Assembly: GCF_000282375.1 (NCBI RefSeq)
Contig: NZ_AKJK01000052.1
Span: 1-64,000 of the forward strand
Reading direction: 5' to 3'
From: Pseudomonas sp. GM50
GTDB taxonomy: Bacteria > Pseudomonadota > Gammaproteobacteria > Pseudomonadales > Pseudomonadaceae
Length of the DNA stretch: 64,000 nt
Part shown: positions 27,155-37,688 of the stretch, in pieces
Layout: every line of letters begins with the position of its first letter
How positions within the stretch are numbered: position 1 is the first letter of the stretch
Notes under the pieces: generated by a model
What the model was told of the DNA's origin: nothing
Database searches by the model: none
The model's input: the letters and a program-made list of their open reading frames with translations, nothing else
Made by a program: the position numbers and the translations under genes

Positions 27155-27827
27155 CACGGCCCTCGGCCAAGCGATAACCGACGCCATGCACCGTGTGCAG
27201 CAAGGGCTTGTCGAACGGCTTGTCGATCACCTGGCGCAGTTGATGGACGTGGCTGCGCAGGCTGTCGCTGTCCGGGCAGTCATCTCCCCACAGGGCTTCT
27301 TCGAGGACCTCGCGGCGTAACACATGGGGGCTTTTCTGCATCAACACGGCCAGCAACTTCAGGCCCACCGGGTTGAGTTTCAGCAGACGGCCTTCGCGCG
27401 TCACTTCCAGGGTATCGAGGTCGTAGCTCAGATCGCCGACCTGCAAGGTACGGCGACCGCCCCCTTGGGCACGGCGCATGACCGCCTCGATCCGCGCAGC
27501 CAGTTCGGACAGGGCAAAGGGTTTGATCAGATAGTCGTCAGCACCGGATTTGAAGCCTTGCAAACGGTCATCCAGTTGATCGCGGGCAGTGAGCATGATC
27601 ACTGGCGTGTCGCGGCGGGCGTCTTCGCGCAGACGTTTGCACAGGGTGTAGCCGTCGATGCCAGGCAGCATGATATCGAGCACGATCAAGTCGTAATGTT
27701 CGGTGGCCGCCAGGTGCAGGCCTGACAGACCGTCCTGCGCGCAATCCACGGTGTAACCCTTGAGCCCAAGGTAATCGGCCAGGTTGGCCAGGATATCGCG
27801 GTTGTCTTCAACCAATAGAATTCGCAT
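27144..27827 (-). CDS. colR: OmpR-family response regulator ColR
   Basis: Response regulator of 227 residues with a receiver domain (MRILLVEDNRDILANLADYL; phospho-acceptor Asp in DLIVLDIMLPGIDG; Lys in YLIKPFALSEL) and a winged-helix C-terminal domain (LRREVLEEALWGDD...SLRSHVHQLRQVIDKPF...TVHGVGYRL). The ATG at 27827 is preceded by a strong GGAGGAGGTG ribosome site; the open frame upstream is non-homologous. Genes on both sides (methyltransferase-inaA and the PAP2 gene) carry candidate ColR boxes, so the locus is probably a self-contained regulon core. Confidence 0.96.
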   Translation of the reverse strand: MRILLVEDNRDILANLADYLGLKGYTVDCAQDGLSGLHLAATEHYDLIVLDIMLPGIDGYTLCKRLREDARRDTPVIMLTARDQLDDRLQGFKSGADDYLIKPFALSELAARIEAVMRRAQGGGRRTLQVGDLSYDLDTLEVTREGRLLKLNPVGLKLLAVLMQKSPHVLRREVLEEALWGDDCPDSDSLRSHVHQLRQVIDKPFDKPLLHTVHGVGYRLAEGRDGV

Positions 27828-27942
27828 CGGCACCTCCTCCGTACACAGTAACGGCTGTCTTGGCGCGCAGCTTAAGGCCAAGTGTGGCTCAGGGATAGGG
27901 CGGCGTGCGGGGGTAAATCCGACAAAAAAACCTGAAACGGCC

Positions 27943-27958
27943 TTAACAACTTTTTCAC
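27943..27958 (+). promoter_or_regulatory. Candidate ColR box upstream of the PAP2 gene
   Basis: The plus-strand 16-mer TTAACAACTTTTTCAC matches every fixed position of the ColR consensus I remember, (T/C)(T/C)NA(C/G)NN(T/C)TTTTT(C/G)AC. It is 86 bases before the PAP2 ATG and 116 bases from colR, so it could act on either gene, but its orientation is that of the PAP2 gene. Confidence 0.62.
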
Positions 27959-28043
27959 CATCGATTCACAAGCTGACGACAGAGGCGTGTTCAGACTCCC
28001 GCGGTTGCGCTCTTAAGAACATTTCACTCACCAAGGAATTGCC

Positions 28044-28787
28044 ATGGCTTCGACCGCTGCCCGCCCCGCTTCCAGGCCATTGAATGTATGGCTATGCCTG
28101 GGAGTGCCCGCCATTGCGGCGATCACTCTGCTGTTGCTCGAACTGACCTCCCTGGACATGGACCTTGCCAAGCGTTTCTATGACCCGGTGGCAGGCGAGT
28201 TCATCGGACGGCACAGCTACTTCCTGGAAAACATCCTGCATGACCGGGCCAAGCAAGTGGTCATCGCCTTTTCGGTGTTCTCCATTCTGGGCTTCGTCGG
28301 CTCCTTTTTCATGGAAAGGCTCAAGCCGTTCAAACGTGAACTGGGTTGCCTGGTGTTGTCTCTGGCACTGGCAACCTCGTTCGTCACCCCGGTCAAAGCA
28401 GTGACGGCCGTGCAATGCCCATGGAGCCTGGAGCAATTCGGCGGGCACGAAACCTACAGCGAACTGCTCAGCCCTCGCCCGCACACCGACAAGCCAGGCC
28501 GCTGCTGGCCCGGTGGTCATGCAGCGACTGGCTTCACGTTGTTTGCGCTGTTTTTCGTGTTGCGCGATCGTCGCCCGCGACTGGCACGCAAGGCGTTTGT
28601 CCTGGCCTTTACGTTGGGCTCGGTGTTTTCCATCAGCCGGATGATGCAAGGCGCGCACTTCTTTTCGCACAACGTGTGGACGGCGATTTTCTGCTGGCTG
28701 ATTTGTCTGGGGGCGTATTACTACATCCTTTATCGACCGGCGTCCAAGGCTGAGCGAGTAGACAGCGCGGAACCTGTCAGCGTCTGA
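28044..28787 (+). CDS. PAP2-family membrane phosphatase (lipid A/undecaprenyl-type)
   Basis: Inner-membrane protein of 247 residues with about six hydrophobic segments. The PAP2 signature appears as a motif-1-like KAVTAVQCPWSL segment, motif 2 CWPGGHAATGFTLF (for PSGH), and motif 3 SISRMMQGAHFFSHNVWTAIF (SRxxxxxHxxxD-like). The active-site His residues are present. The family includes LpxE/LpxT-type lipid A phosphatases and phosphotransferases. Its position beside colRS and the well-matched ColR box suggests stress-regulated lipid A or undecaprenyl-phosphate modification; that is inference. An AAGGAA ribosome site precedes the ATG at 28044. Confidence 0.88.
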   Translation: MASTAARPASRPLNVWLCLGVPAIAAITLLLLELTSLDMDLAKRFYDPVAGEFIGRHSYFLENILHDRAKQVVIAFSVFSILGFVGSFFMERLKPFKRELGCLVLSLALATSFVTPVKAVTAVQCPWSLEQFGGHETYSELLSPRPHTDKPGRCWPGGHAATGFTLFALFFVLRDRRPRLARKAFVLAFTLGSVFSISRMMQGAHFFSHNVWTAIFCWLICLGAYYYILYRPASKAERVDSAEPVSV

Positions 28788-28793
28788 GCTGAC

Positions 28794-28888
28794 GCCTTCG
28801 CGGGCAAGCCTCGCTCCTACAGGTTCATGGCGTGCGCGGGTATTGCGTCCGACTCAATACCTGTAGGAGCGAGGCTTGCCCGCGAAGG
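28794..28888. repeat. REPIN type B
   Basis: Inverted copies CTTCGCGGGCAAGCCTCGCT and GAGCGAGGCTTGCCCGCGAA are separated by about 40 bases, just after the PAP2 stop codon and before the groEL terminator. Confidence 0.9.
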
Positions 28889-28924
28889 GGCTTTCATGAA
28901 CAACACACCTTTGTGACGGGCAAT

Positions 28925-28960
28925 AAAAAACCCCGCCTGCTCGATGCAGGCGGGGTTTTT
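28925..28960. terminator. Bidirectional terminator of groESL and the PAP2 gene
   Basis: A 10-base GC stem CCCCGCCTGC / GCAGGCGGGG with a TCGAT loop, flanked by AAAAAA on the left and TTTTT on the right, 20 bases beyond the groEL stop codon. Confidence 0.95.
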
Positions 28961-28980
28961 ATGTACGGGGTAAGGCTGGC

Positions 28981-30636
<1,656 letters not shown>

Positions 30637-30673
30637 TTAAATACTTTGTAGTAGCGGGAAAATGAGCGGGGAA

Positions 30674-30967
30674 TCAGCCTTCGACAACAGCGAGAATCTC
30701 GTTCTCAGCCATGATCACCAGGTCTTCGCCGTCGACTTTCACAGTGTTGCTGCCGGAGTAAGGGCCGAACACAACCTTGTCACCCACTTTCACGGCCAGC
30801 GCACGCACTTCACCGTTGTCCAGTGCTTTGCCTGGGCCTACAGCGAGGACTTCACCCTGGTTTGGCTTTTCAGCAGCCGAACCTGGCAGGACGATACCGC
30901 CAGCGGTTTTCTTTTCTTCTTCGCTGCGACGGATGACGACGCGGTCATGCAGAGGACGAAGCTTCAT
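30674..30967 (-). CDS. groES: Co-chaperonin GroES
   Basis: A 97-residue heptameric lid of Gro[33 protein letters not shown] contains the mobile loop ([14 protein letters not shown]) that contacts GroEL; the roof and base strands follow. It has a TTAGGAGAG ribosome site and is first in the groESL operon. A sigma-32-type promoter and a structured 5' leader of about 130 bases lie upstream. Confidence 0.99.
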   Translation of the reverse strand: MKLRPLHDRVVIRRSEEEKKTAGGIVLPGSAAEKPNQGEVLAVGPGKALDNGEVRALAVKVGDKVVFGPYSGSNTVKVDGEDLVIMAENEILAVVEG

Positions 30968-31043
30968 TGTCGATCTCTCCTAATTGTGGTTTTCATCGGC
31001 CGGTGTATTCCCGGCGGGTTTAACAAATCCGGCGGTGCCGGGT

Positions 31044-31064
31044 GCGGTTCGTCAAGCGAACCGC
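31044..31064 (-). other. Hairpin in the groESL 5' leader
   Basis: A perfect 8-base stem GCGGTTCG / CGAACCGC with a 5-base loop lies inside the predicted untranslated leader, between the heat-shock promoter and the groES ribosome site. It has no T tract, so it is more likely an mRNA stability or regulatory structure than a terminator. Confidence 0.6.
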
Positions 31065-31110
31065 GGAAGTCTGTCTGGCGTAATCGCCAGAAACCTTGCG
31101 GTGACCGTTA

Positions 31111-31137
31111 CATAAGGGCGCACAAGCTTATTTCAAG
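31111..31137 (-). promoter_or_regulatory. Heat-shock (sigma-32 / RpoH) promoter of groESL
   Basis: On the minus strand a perfect CTTGAAA (-35) at 31131-31137 is followed after 12 bases by CCCTTATG (-10) at 31111-31118, close to the consensus CTTGAAA-N12-15-CCCCATnT. It lies about 145 bases upstream of the groES start codon. Confidence 0.82.
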
Positions 31138-31171
31138 GGCGGGGAGCGAAAAATTTTTATCTCAATGCCCT

Positions 31172-31203
31172 GAAAATGAACACGGCACCCGAAGGTGCCG
31201 TGT
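31172..31203 (-). terminator. Intrinsic terminator of fxsA
   Basis: A perfect 10-base stem ACACGGCACC / GGTGCCGTGT with a UUCG tetraloop on the minus strand is followed by TCATTTT. It is 12 bases after the fxsA stop codon. Confidence 0.85.
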
Positions 31204-31214
31204 CGATGGAAGTG

Positions 31215-31691
31215 TTACTTGGAATCGCGGTGTTCGAACTCGCCTTCGATCACATTGGGCTCGCGGCCCAGTGGCCGCTGCGGGGCAGGACCGCCCCGTG
31301 GCTGAAGGTCATCGGCGAACGCGCGCTGACGCATCGCTTGTTCCTCGGCGCGCCGACGCATTTTGTTGGCCAGCAGTCGACGAGAGATCGGCAGCAACAT
31401 GATCAGGCCCAGCACGTCGGTGACGAAGCCCGGCAGAATCAACAGACCGCCCGCCAGGGCCAGCATCAGGCCTTCGAGCATGGTCTGGGCCGGCAGTTCG
31501 CCGCGGTTCAGGCTTTCACGGGCGCGCAGCGCAGTAGCAAGACCGGCGACACGCAGCACGAACACGCCGAGCATCGAGCCGAGAATGATCAGCAGCAGGG
31601 CCGGGAAAAACCCGATCGCCCCGCTGACCTTGACGAATACGAACAGCTCCAACACCGGGAACAGTACAAAGAGCAATAAAAAAGGGCGCAT
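31215..31691 (-). CDS. fxsA: FxsA-family inner-membrane protein
   Basis: Protein of 158 residues with about four transmembrane segments (LLLFVLFPVLELFVFVKV, FFPALLLIILGSMLGVFVL, LALAGGLLILPGFVTDVLG and a short helix), then a basic/proline-rich cytoplasmic tail (RRRAEEQAMRQR...). The GGLLILPGFVTDVLGL segment is the FxsA signature. FxsA was found in E. coli as a suppressor of F exclusion of phage T7; its normal role is unclear. It commonly precedes groESL, as here. The ATG at 31691 follows GAGGA; a TTG at 31706 is less likely. Confidence 0.9.
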   Translation of the reverse strand: MRPFLLLFVLFPVLELFVFVKVSGAIGFFPALLLIILGSMLGVFVLRVAGLATALRARESLNRGELPAQTMLEGLMLALAGGLLILPGFVTDVLGLIMLLPISRRLLANKMRRRAEEQAMRQRAFADDLQPRGGPAPQRPLGREPNVIEGEFEHRDSK

Positions 31692-31757
31692 CAAATGGTT
31701 CCTCAACGCAAGAATACCTTGCCAGTTTTCCTTAGATGACGTCGCCGTTTCGTGAAT

Positions 31758-32489
31758 TCAAGCGTCGGCCACTTCATTTTTCGGCCAATGCTCGGCGTGA
31801 GCCAGGAAAACCAAGGCTTCCCGGACTTGTGTCGGCGTATTACAGGGCGTTTGAAACGGCAGCCAGTAGAGCCCCTGGCCGATGCGCAAGTGCATGCCTT
31901 CGGTGTCGATACCCACCAATTGCGCCGGAGCGGTTTTCGGCAGACCCGCCAGCTCGACGTAGTGCGCAATGGCTTTGGCGTGATCGGCATTCATGTGCTC
32001 GACCATGCTCACTTCGGCCTTGCCGGCGAACGGGTTGGCGAGGGTCAACTGATCGATCCAGTGAATCGCACCGAAGCCGCCAATGTAGCGGTGACGTACT
32101 TCTTTGAGCACCCAGAAATCGAAATCATGGGCCTTGTGATAGTTCTTCGAGTCGGGGAAATAGCGATAGTAACGCTCGGCTGCCGCCTCGATGGCAGCGG
32201 GGTCTTGGAGCTTTTCCGCCTCGGCCAGGTAAGTCAGGCGACCAACGGCCTGTACGTCTTCGGCTTCACGCTCCCCCACCAGCAGCGAACATTTCGGATC
32301 TTTCTGCAGGTTGTGAGTGTGCTGAGCGATGCGGCTGATAAGGATCAGCGGCCGGCCCTGCTCATCCAGGCAGTAGGGAACCACGGAGCCAAACGGGAAA
32401 CCGGGCATCGCTTTGGAGTGCGTCGAGAGCACTCCACGGTATTCCTTGAGAAGCAATTCTCGGGCATGCTTAGCCACTACAACGCTCAA
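31758..32489 (-). CDS. HugZ-like pyridoxamine 5'-phosphate oxidase-fold protein with DUF2470
   Basis: Protein of 243 residues. Residues 1-150 form a split-barrel PNPOx-like domain (GFPFGSVVPYCLDEQGRPLILISRIAQHTHNL...CSLLVGE), and the C-terminal part is a DUF2470 domain (VEHMNADHAKAIAHYVEL). This arrangement is that of HugZ/HutZ-type heme-utilisation proteins, although many members have unknown ligands. The start is TTG at 32489, with AAGGAG seven bases upstream and no suitable ATG nearby. It is transcribed away from the following SDR gene; the gap holds both promoters. Confidence 0.88.
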   Translation of the reverse strand: MSVVVAKHARELLLKEYRGVLSTHSKAMPGFPFGSVVPYCLDEQGRPLILISRIAQHTHNLQKDPKCSLLVGEREAEDVQAVGRLTYLAEAEKLQDPAAIEAAAERYYRYFPDSKNYHKAHDFDFWVLKEVRHRYIGGFGAIHWIDQLTLANPFAGKAEVSMVEHMNADHAKAIAHYVELAGLPKTAPAQLVGIDTEGMHLRIGQGLYWLPFQTPCNTPTQVREALVFLAHAEHWPKNEVADA

Positions 32490-32653
32490 TTTATGACTCC
32501 TTATATAGAATCCGTCAAAAAAACGGACAGGCGACTGGGTAAAAGTTCCAGCACGCCATAGGGGCAGTTCTCATGTGCAGCCAGGCCATATCAGGCTCAG
32601 ATCGAGAGGTCCTCTAGAATAGAAGGAAAACCACTCCGAACTGCTATGGGGCT

Positions 32654-33418
32654 ATGCGAATGCAACTCACTGACAAAGTAATCATTATCACCGGCGGTTG
32701 CCAGGGTTTAGGCCGCTCCATGGCCGAGTACCTTGCAGGCAAAGGCGCGAAGCTGGCGCTGGTGGACCTGAATCAGGAAAAACTCGACGCTGCCGTCGCG
32801 GCTTGCAAAGCCAAGGGTGTCGAGGCCCGCGCCTACCTGTGCAACGTCGCCGATGAAGAACAGGTGACCCATATGGCCGCTCAAGTGGCCGACGATTTCG
32901 GCGCGATCCATGGCCTGATCAACAATGCCGGCATTCTGCGCGATGGCCTGCTGCTGAAGGTCAAGGACGGCGAAATGACCAAGATGAGCCTGGCCCAATG
33001 GCAGGCAGTCATCGACGTCAATCTGACCGGTGTGTTCCTGTGCACCCGTGAAGTCGCGGCGAAAATGGTCGAGCTGAAAAACAGCGGCGCGATCATCAAT
33101 ATCTCGTCGATCTCGCGCGCCGGCAACATCGGCCAGACCAACTACTCCGCCGCCAAGGCCGGTGTCGCTGCGGCGACCGTGACCTGGGCCAAGGAACTGG
33201 CACGCTACGGCATTCGCGTGGCGGGCATTGCGCCGGGTTTCATCGAAACCGAGATGACCCTGAGCATGAAGCCCGAAGCGCTGGAGAAAATGACGTCCGG
33301 GATTCCGCTCAAGCGCATGGGCAAACCTGAAGAGATCGCCCAGTCGGCAGCGTACATTTTCGAGAACGACTACTACACCGGTCGGATTCTGGAGTTGGAT
33401 GGCGGGTTGCGGATCTAA
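32654..33418 (+). CDS. SDR-family oxidoreductase (FabG-like)
   Basis: Short-chain dehydrogenase of 254 residues: cofactor loop [23 protein letters not shown] motif ([13 protein letters not shown]), catalytic Ser ([14 protein letters not shown]), YSAAK (Tyr and Lys of the active site), and the C-terminal GGLRI. The ALVDLNQ at the end of strand 2 suggests NAD preference. It is monocistronic, so a role in core fatty-acid synthesis is less likely than oxidation/reduction of a small hydroxy or keto compound. ATG codons at 32654 and 32660 are both possible; the second has the better ribosome-site spacing. Confidence 0.9.
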   Translation: MRMQLTDKVIIITGGCQGLGRSMAEYLAGKGAKLALVDLNQEKLDAAVAACKAKGVEARAYLCNVADEEQVTHMAAQVADDFGAIHGLINNAGILRDGLLLKVKDGEMTKMSLAQWQAVIDVNLTGVFLCTREVAAKMVELKNSGAIINISSISRAGNIGQTNYSAAKAGVAAATVTWAKELARYGIRVAGIAPGFIETEMTLSMKPEALEKMTSGIPLKRMGKPEEIAQSAAYIFENDYYTGRILELDGGLRI

Positions 33419-33434
33419 AGCAAGATCACGCTCC

Positions 33435-33502
33435 TGTAGGAGCCAGGCTTGCCGGCGAAAGCGGGCTTGAGGACGCCTTCGCCGGCAAGCCTGGCTCCTA
33501 CA
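33435..33502. repeat. REPIN type B' (TGTAGGAGCCAGGCTTGCCGGCGAA)
   Basis: A tight inverted pair (GAGCCAGGCTTGCCGGCGAA at the left and its complement at the right, only about 18 bases apart). It is a sequence variant of type B with compensating changes (CC for CG, CGG for CCG) that keep the palindrome. It lies between the convergent SDR and apbC genes. Confidence 0.9.
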
Positions 33503-33510
33503 CAAACGAT

Positions 33511-34605
33511 TTAATCGTCGCTGACGGTAATGTTCGGCATCGCTGGCGTCGCCGCTTCCTGCAACACAATCCGCGCGCCGACATGGCGGGCCAGTTCCTG
33601 GTAAACCATCGCAATCTGGCTGTCTGGCTCGGCGATCACCGTTGGCTTGCCGCCATCGGCCTGTTCGCGGATCAGCATCGACAGTGGCAACGAAGCCAAC
33701 AGCTCGACACCGTACTGGTTGGCCAGCTTCACACCGCCGCCCTCACCGAACAGATGCTCGGCATGCCCGCAGTTGGAGCAGATGTGCACGGCCATGTTTT
33801 CCACCACGCCCAGCACCGGGATGTTGACCTTGCGGAACATCTCCACGCCCTTGCGCGCGTCTAGCAATGCGAGATCCTGTGGGGTGGTCACGATTACCGC
33901 ACCGGCCACCGGGACTTTCTGCGCCAGGGTCAATTGGATATCGCCGGTGCCTGGCGGCATGTCGATAACCAGATAATCCAGGTCGCCCCAGGCTGTTTGC
34001 GTGACCAGTTGCAACAAGGCACCGGACACCATCGGCCCCCGCCAGACCATCGGCGTGTTGTCGTCGGTCAGGAAGGCCATGGACATCACTTCGACGCCAT
34101 GGGATTCAATCGGAATGAACCACTTCTGATCCTTGACCTTTGGTCGGGTGCCTTCAGGGATGCCGAACATGATGCCTTGGCTCGGACCGTAGATGTCCGC
34201 GTCGAGAATCCCCACTTTGGCGCCTTCGCGAGCCAGCGCCAGGGCTAGGTTGGCAGCGGTGGTGGACTTGCCCACACCGCCCTTGCCGGACGCCACGGCC
34301 ACGACGTTCTTGACGTTGGCCAGCCCCGGAATCTGTGCCTGGGCCTTGTGCGCGGCAATCACGCTGGTGATCTCGACGCGCGCGGTGACGACGCCGTCCA
34401 GGCCTTCGATGGCCAGTTGCAGCAGCTGCGCCCAGCCGCTCTTGAACAGACCGGCGGCGTAACCCAGCTCCAGCTGGACGCTGACGCGATCACCCTGAAT
34501 ATCGATGCCGCGCACGCACCCGGCGCTGACCGGGTCCTGGTTCAGGTAAGGGTCGGTGTATTGGCGAAGGACGGCTTCCACCGCTGCGCGATTGACGGCG
34601 CTCAT
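33511..34605 (-). CDS. apbC: Iron-sulfur cluster carrier protein ApbC/Mrp
   Basis: P-loop ATPase of 364 residues with an N-terminal MIP18-like (DUF59) domain (VLRQYTDPYLNQD...GCVRGIDIQGDRVSVQLELGY) and an Mrp/NBP35 domain whose deviant Walker A is VASGKGGVGKSTTAANLA. The CxxC cluster-bridging motif is HICSNCGHAEHLF. It carries and transfers [4Fe-4S] clusters as a homodimer. The ATG at 34605 has GGAG upstream. It is divergent from metG, the arrangement commonly seen in gamma-proteobacteria. Confidence 0.95.
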   Translation of the reverse strand: MSAVNRAAVEAVLRQYTDPYLNQDPVSAGCVRGIDIQGDRVSVQLELGYAAGLFKSGWAQLLQLAIEGLDGVVTARVEITSVIAAHKAQAQIPGLANVKNVVAVASGKGGVGKSTTAANLALALAREGAKVGILDADIYGPSQGIMFGIPEGTRPKVKDQKWFIPIESHGVEVMSMAFLTDDNTPMVWRGPMVSGALLQLVTQTAWGDLDYLVIDMPPGTGDIQLTLAQKVPVAGAVIVTTPQDLALLDARKGVEMFRKVNIPVLGVVENMAVHICSNCGHAEHLFGEGGGVKLANQYGVELLASLPLSMLIREQADGGKPTVIAEPDSQIAMVYQELARHVGARIVLQEAATPAMPNITVSDD

Positions 34606-34700
34606 GGGCAACTCCGATAGCAAGACTGGAAAATCAGGCGGGTATCGTACGCCGGACACACATTTGTGGCGAACAGATTACTGCGGCCAGAGAGCTTACC

Positions 34701-34722
34701 TGTGGCGAGCCCCCTCGCCACA
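34701..34722. repeat. Short solo REP palindrome
   Basis: The perfect palindrome TGTGGCGAG-CCCC-CTCGCCACA looks like the two outer ends of a type A element joined after loss of the interior. It sits in the apbC-metG divergent gap. Confidence 0.75.
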
Positions 34723-34823
34723 AAAGCTCTTTTGCAACAATAAGCCTTCAGGTCGCAGGGGTGAAAAATATGCGCCAGCGCTTTATAGTGGCCGACCTCC
34801 GTTTCATCAAGTAGCCGAGCCCC

Positions 34824-36875
34824 ATGTCCGAGCCACGCAAGATCCTCGTCACCAGCGCCCTGCCCTATGCCAATGGTTCGATCCACCTCGGCCATATGCT
34901 GGAATACATCCAGACCGATATGTGGGTGCGCTTCCAGAAGCATCGCGGTAATCAATGTATTTATGTCTGCGCCGACGACGCCCACGGTTCGGCCATCATG
35001 CTGCGCGCGGAAAAGGAAGGCATCACCCCGGAACAACTGATCGCCAACGTCCAGGCTGAACACAGCGCCGACTTTGCCGAGTTCCTGGTGGACTTCGACA
35101 ACTTCCACTCCACTCACGCCGAAGAAAACCGTGAGCTGTCGAGCCAGATCTACCTGAAGCTGCGCGACGCCGGGCACATCGCCACGCGCTCGATCACTCA
35201 GTACTTCGACCCGGAAAAGAAAATGTTCCTGGCCGACCGCTTCATCAAGGGCACCTGCCCCAAATGCGGCACCGAAGACCAGTACGGCGACAACTGCGAA
35301 AAATGCGGTGCGACCTACGCGCCGACCGACCTCAAGGATCCGAAGTCGGCAATCTCTGGCGCCACTCCGGTGCTCAAGGATTCCCAGCACTTCTTCTTCA
35401 AGCTGCCGGACTTCCAGGAAATGCTGCAAGCCTGGACCCGCAGTGGCACGTTGCAAGAGGCCGTAGCCAACAAGATCGCCGAGTGGCTGGATGCCGGCCT
35501 GCAACAGTGGGACATCTCCCGCGACGCGCCGTACTTCGGCTTCGAGATTCCCGACGAGCCGGGCAAATATTTCTACGTGTGGCTGGATGCGCCAATCGGC
35601 TACATGGCCAGCTTCAAGAACCTCTGCGCCCGCCGTCCGGACCTGGACTTCGACGCGTTCTGGGGCAAGGATTCCACCGCCGAGCTGTACCATTTCATCG
35701 GCAAGGACATCGTCAACTTCCACGCCCTGTTCTGGCCAGCCATGCTTGAAGGCGCCGGTTTCCGCAAACCGACCGGCATCAACGTACACGGCTACCTGAC
35801 CGTCAACGGCCAGAAGATGTCCAAGTCCCGCGGCACGTTCGTCAAGGCGCGGACTTACCTGGATCACCTGTCTCCGGAATACCTGCGCTACTACTACGCC
35901 GCCAAGCTGGGCCGTGGCGTCGATGACCTGGACCTGAACCTCGAAGACTTCGTGCAGAAGGTCAACTCCGACCTGGTCGGCAAAGTCGTCAACATCGCCA
36001 GCCGTTGCGCCGGCTTCATCCATAAAGGCAACGCCGGTGTACTGGTAGCCGGCAACGCCGCGCCGGAACTGACCGACGCCTTTTTGGCCGCAGCGCCAAG
36101 CATTGCCGATGCCTACGAGGCTCGCGACTTCGCACGTGCCATGCGTGAAATCATGGGCCTGGCCGACCGCGCCAACGCCTGGATCGCCGACAAGGCGCCG
36201 TGGTCGCTGAACAAACAGGAAGGCAAGCAAGATGAAGTCCAGGCCATTTGCGCCCTGGGCATCAACCTGTTCCGCCAACTGGTGATTTTCCTCAAGCCGG
36301 TATTGCCATTGCTGGCCGCCGATGCCGAGGCGTTCCTGAACGTCGCCCCGCTGACCTGGAACGATCACGCCACCTTGCTCAGCAACCATCAGCTGAACGA
36401 GTTCAAACCGTTGATGACCCGCATCGACCCGGTAAAAGTACAAGCCATGACCGACGCCTCGAAAGAAGACCTGACCGCCAGCGCAACCGACACCGGCGAA
36501 GCTGCACCCGTCGGCAACGGTGAACTGGCCAAGGATCCGCTGTCGCCAGAGATCGAGTTCGACACCTTTGCCGCTGTAGACCTGCGCGTTGCGCTGATCC
36601 TCAAGGCCGAAGCCGTGGAAGGTGCCGACAAGCTGCTGCGCCTGACCCTGGACATCGGTGACGAGCAACGCAACGTGTTCTCCGGGATCAAGAGCGCCTA
36701 CCCGGACCCGTCCAAGCTCAATGGTCGCCTGACCATGATGATCGCCAACCTCAAGCCCCGCAAAATGAAATTCGGGATCTCCGAAGGCATGGTGATGGCC
36801 GCTGGCCCTGGCGGTGAAGAAATCTACCTGCTGAGCCCCGACAGCGGCGCCAAGCCGGGTCAGCGCATCAAGTAA
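34824..36875 (+). CDS. metG: Methionyl-tRNA synthetase
   Basis: Class I aminoacyl-tRNA synthetase of 683 residues. The HIGH motif is seen as HLGH in [21 protein letters not shown], the zinc knuckle as [18 protein letters not shown] (four cysteines, E. coli type), the KMSKS loop as [11 protein letters not shown], and the C-terminal EMAP-II tRNA-binding domain as [24 protein letters not shown]. It charges tRNA-Met for both initiation and elongation. The ATG at 34824 gives [18 protein letters not shown]. It ends in a clear terminator. Confidence 0.98.
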   Translation: MSEPRKILVTSALPYANGSIHLGHMLEYIQTDMWVRFQKHRGNQCIYVCADDAHGSAIMLRAEKEGITPEQLIANVQAEHSADFAEFLVDFDNFHSTHAEENRELSSQIYLKLRDAGHIATRSITQYFDPEKKMFLADRFIKGTCPKCGTEDQYGDNCEKCGATYAPTDLKDPKSAISGATPVLKDSQHFFFKLPDFQEMLQAWTRSGTLQEAVANKIAEWLDAGLQQWDISRDAPYFGFEIPDEPGKYFYVWLDAPIGYMASFKNLCARRPDLDFDAFWGKDSTAELYHFIGKDIVNFHALFWPAMLEGAGFRKPTGINVHGYLTVNGQKMSKSRGTFVKARTYLDHLSPEYLRYYYAAKLGRGVDDLDLNLEDFVQKVNSDLVGKVVNIASRCAGFIHKGNAGVLVAGNAAPELTDAFLAAAPSIADAYEARDFARAMREIMGLADRANAWIADKAPWSLNKQEGKQDEVQAICALGINLFRQLVIFLKPVLPLLAADAEAFLNVAPLTWNDHATLLSNHQLNEFKPLMTRIDPVKVQAMTDASKEDLTASATDTGEAAPVGNGELAKDPLSPEIEFDTFAAVDLRVALILKAEAVEGADKLLRLTLDIGDEQRNVFSGIKSAYPDPSKLNGRLTMMIANLKPRKMKFGISEGMVMAAGPGGEEIYLLSPDSGAKPGQRIK

Positions 36876-36895
36876 GGCTCGATCCGCTGGACCGA

Positions 36896-36930
36896 TCCCA
36901 CAGTCGTGCCTGGCATGACTGTGGGTTTTT
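36896..36930 (+). terminator. Intrinsic terminator of metG
   Basis: A 9-base stem CCCACAGTC / GACTGTGGG closes an 11-base loop and is followed by TTTTT, 21 bases after the metG stop. Confidence 0.88.
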
Positions 36931-36970
36931 CATGTCTGGCCCATACTATCTCTCAACTCCGGCCTCACCT

Positions 36971-37063
36971 TGTAGGCGCTGTCGAGTGAAACGAGGCTGC
37001 GATCTTTTGACCTTGTCTTTAAAAAACACAGTCAAAAGATCGCAGCCTGCGGCAGCGCCTACA
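36971..37063. repeat. Type D inverted repeat with unequal arms
   Basis: The left arm (TGTAGGCGCTGTCGAGTGAA... to GATCTTTTGAC) and the right arm (GTCAAAAGATCGCAGCCTGC... to GCGCCTACA) pair over both ends. The left arm carries a GTCGAGTGAAACGA segment that the right arm lacks (it has CGG instead), so a bulge forms. It is the same family as 13915-14005 and lies just upstream of the rsx operon. Confidence 0.85.
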
Positions 37064-37118
37064 GATTTACCCAGCAGCCCAACGATGTGTGGATACGGAC
37101 GCTTCAGGTAGACCGATC

Positions 37119-37688
37119 ATGACCGAACTGCTTCTTACGCTTATCAGCGCTGCCCTGATCAACAACCTCGTGTTGCATTGGCCGCTGGGCGTCGATCCGG
37201 TGCTGGGCAGCGAGCGGCCACAGGTCCACGCGCTGGGTATCGCGACAACGTGCCTGATGCTGATCGTCGGCATACTCGGCTATGCGCTCTACCGCTGGCT
37301 ACTGGTGCCGTTGGGGCTGACGTCGCTGCGGCTGTTCGTGTTCCTGCCGTTGAGCGTTCTGCTGATCGCCCCTCTGCTGAAACTGCTTTCCCGGTTATTG
37401 GCGAAGCTTTCATTCGACGGTCTCTGGCCCCTGCTGCTGGGGAATGCCGGCGTGCTTGGGCTGACGTTGCTCAACGCTCAGAACGACAAGGGAGTTTTCC
37501 ACGCCATGGCCCTGAGCCTTGGCGCCGGGCTGGGGTTCTGGCTGGTGCTGAGTCTGTTCAGCGACTTGCGCCAGCGCACACTCGACAACGATATCCCCCT
37601 GCCCTTTCGCGGCCTGCCGATCGAATTGATCGGCGCCGGATTGATCGCGGTGGTTTTTCTCGGATTCAGCGGGCTGATCAAAACATGA
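37119..37688 (+). CDS. rsxA: Rnf/Rsx electron-transport complex, RsxA-like membrane subunit (cysteine-poor)
   Basis: Inner-membrane protein of 189 residues with about six helices, homologous to RnfA/Nqr[24 protein letters not shown] at the start, [16 protein letters not shown] in the middle, and [27 protein letters not shown] at the end. In E. coli RsxA, as I recall it, the corresponding segments read LGLCPF and TTNCAVLG, with the two cysteines that hold half of an intramembrane [2Fe-2S] cluster. Here they are LGVDPV and LGNAGV, so both ligands are gone. The gene starts the operon, overlaps rsxB by 4 bases (ATGA), and follows a type D repeat. Confidence 0.9.
   Translation: MTELLLTLISAALINNLVLHWPLGVDPVLGSERPQVHALGIATTCLMLIVGILGYALYRWLLVPLGLTSLRLFVFLPLSVLLIAPLLKLLSRLLAKLSFDGLWPLLLGNAGVLGLTLLNAQNDKGVFHAMALSLGAGLGFWLVLSLFSDLRQRTLDNDIPLPFRGLPIELIGAGLIAVVFLGFSGLIKT

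Noticed and set aside
34602..36668. 688-codon minus-strand frame opposite metG
   Set aside because: It lies opposite a perfectly conserved methionyl-tRNA synthetase, has no ribosome site and shows no domain. High-GC codon bias explains the open frame.
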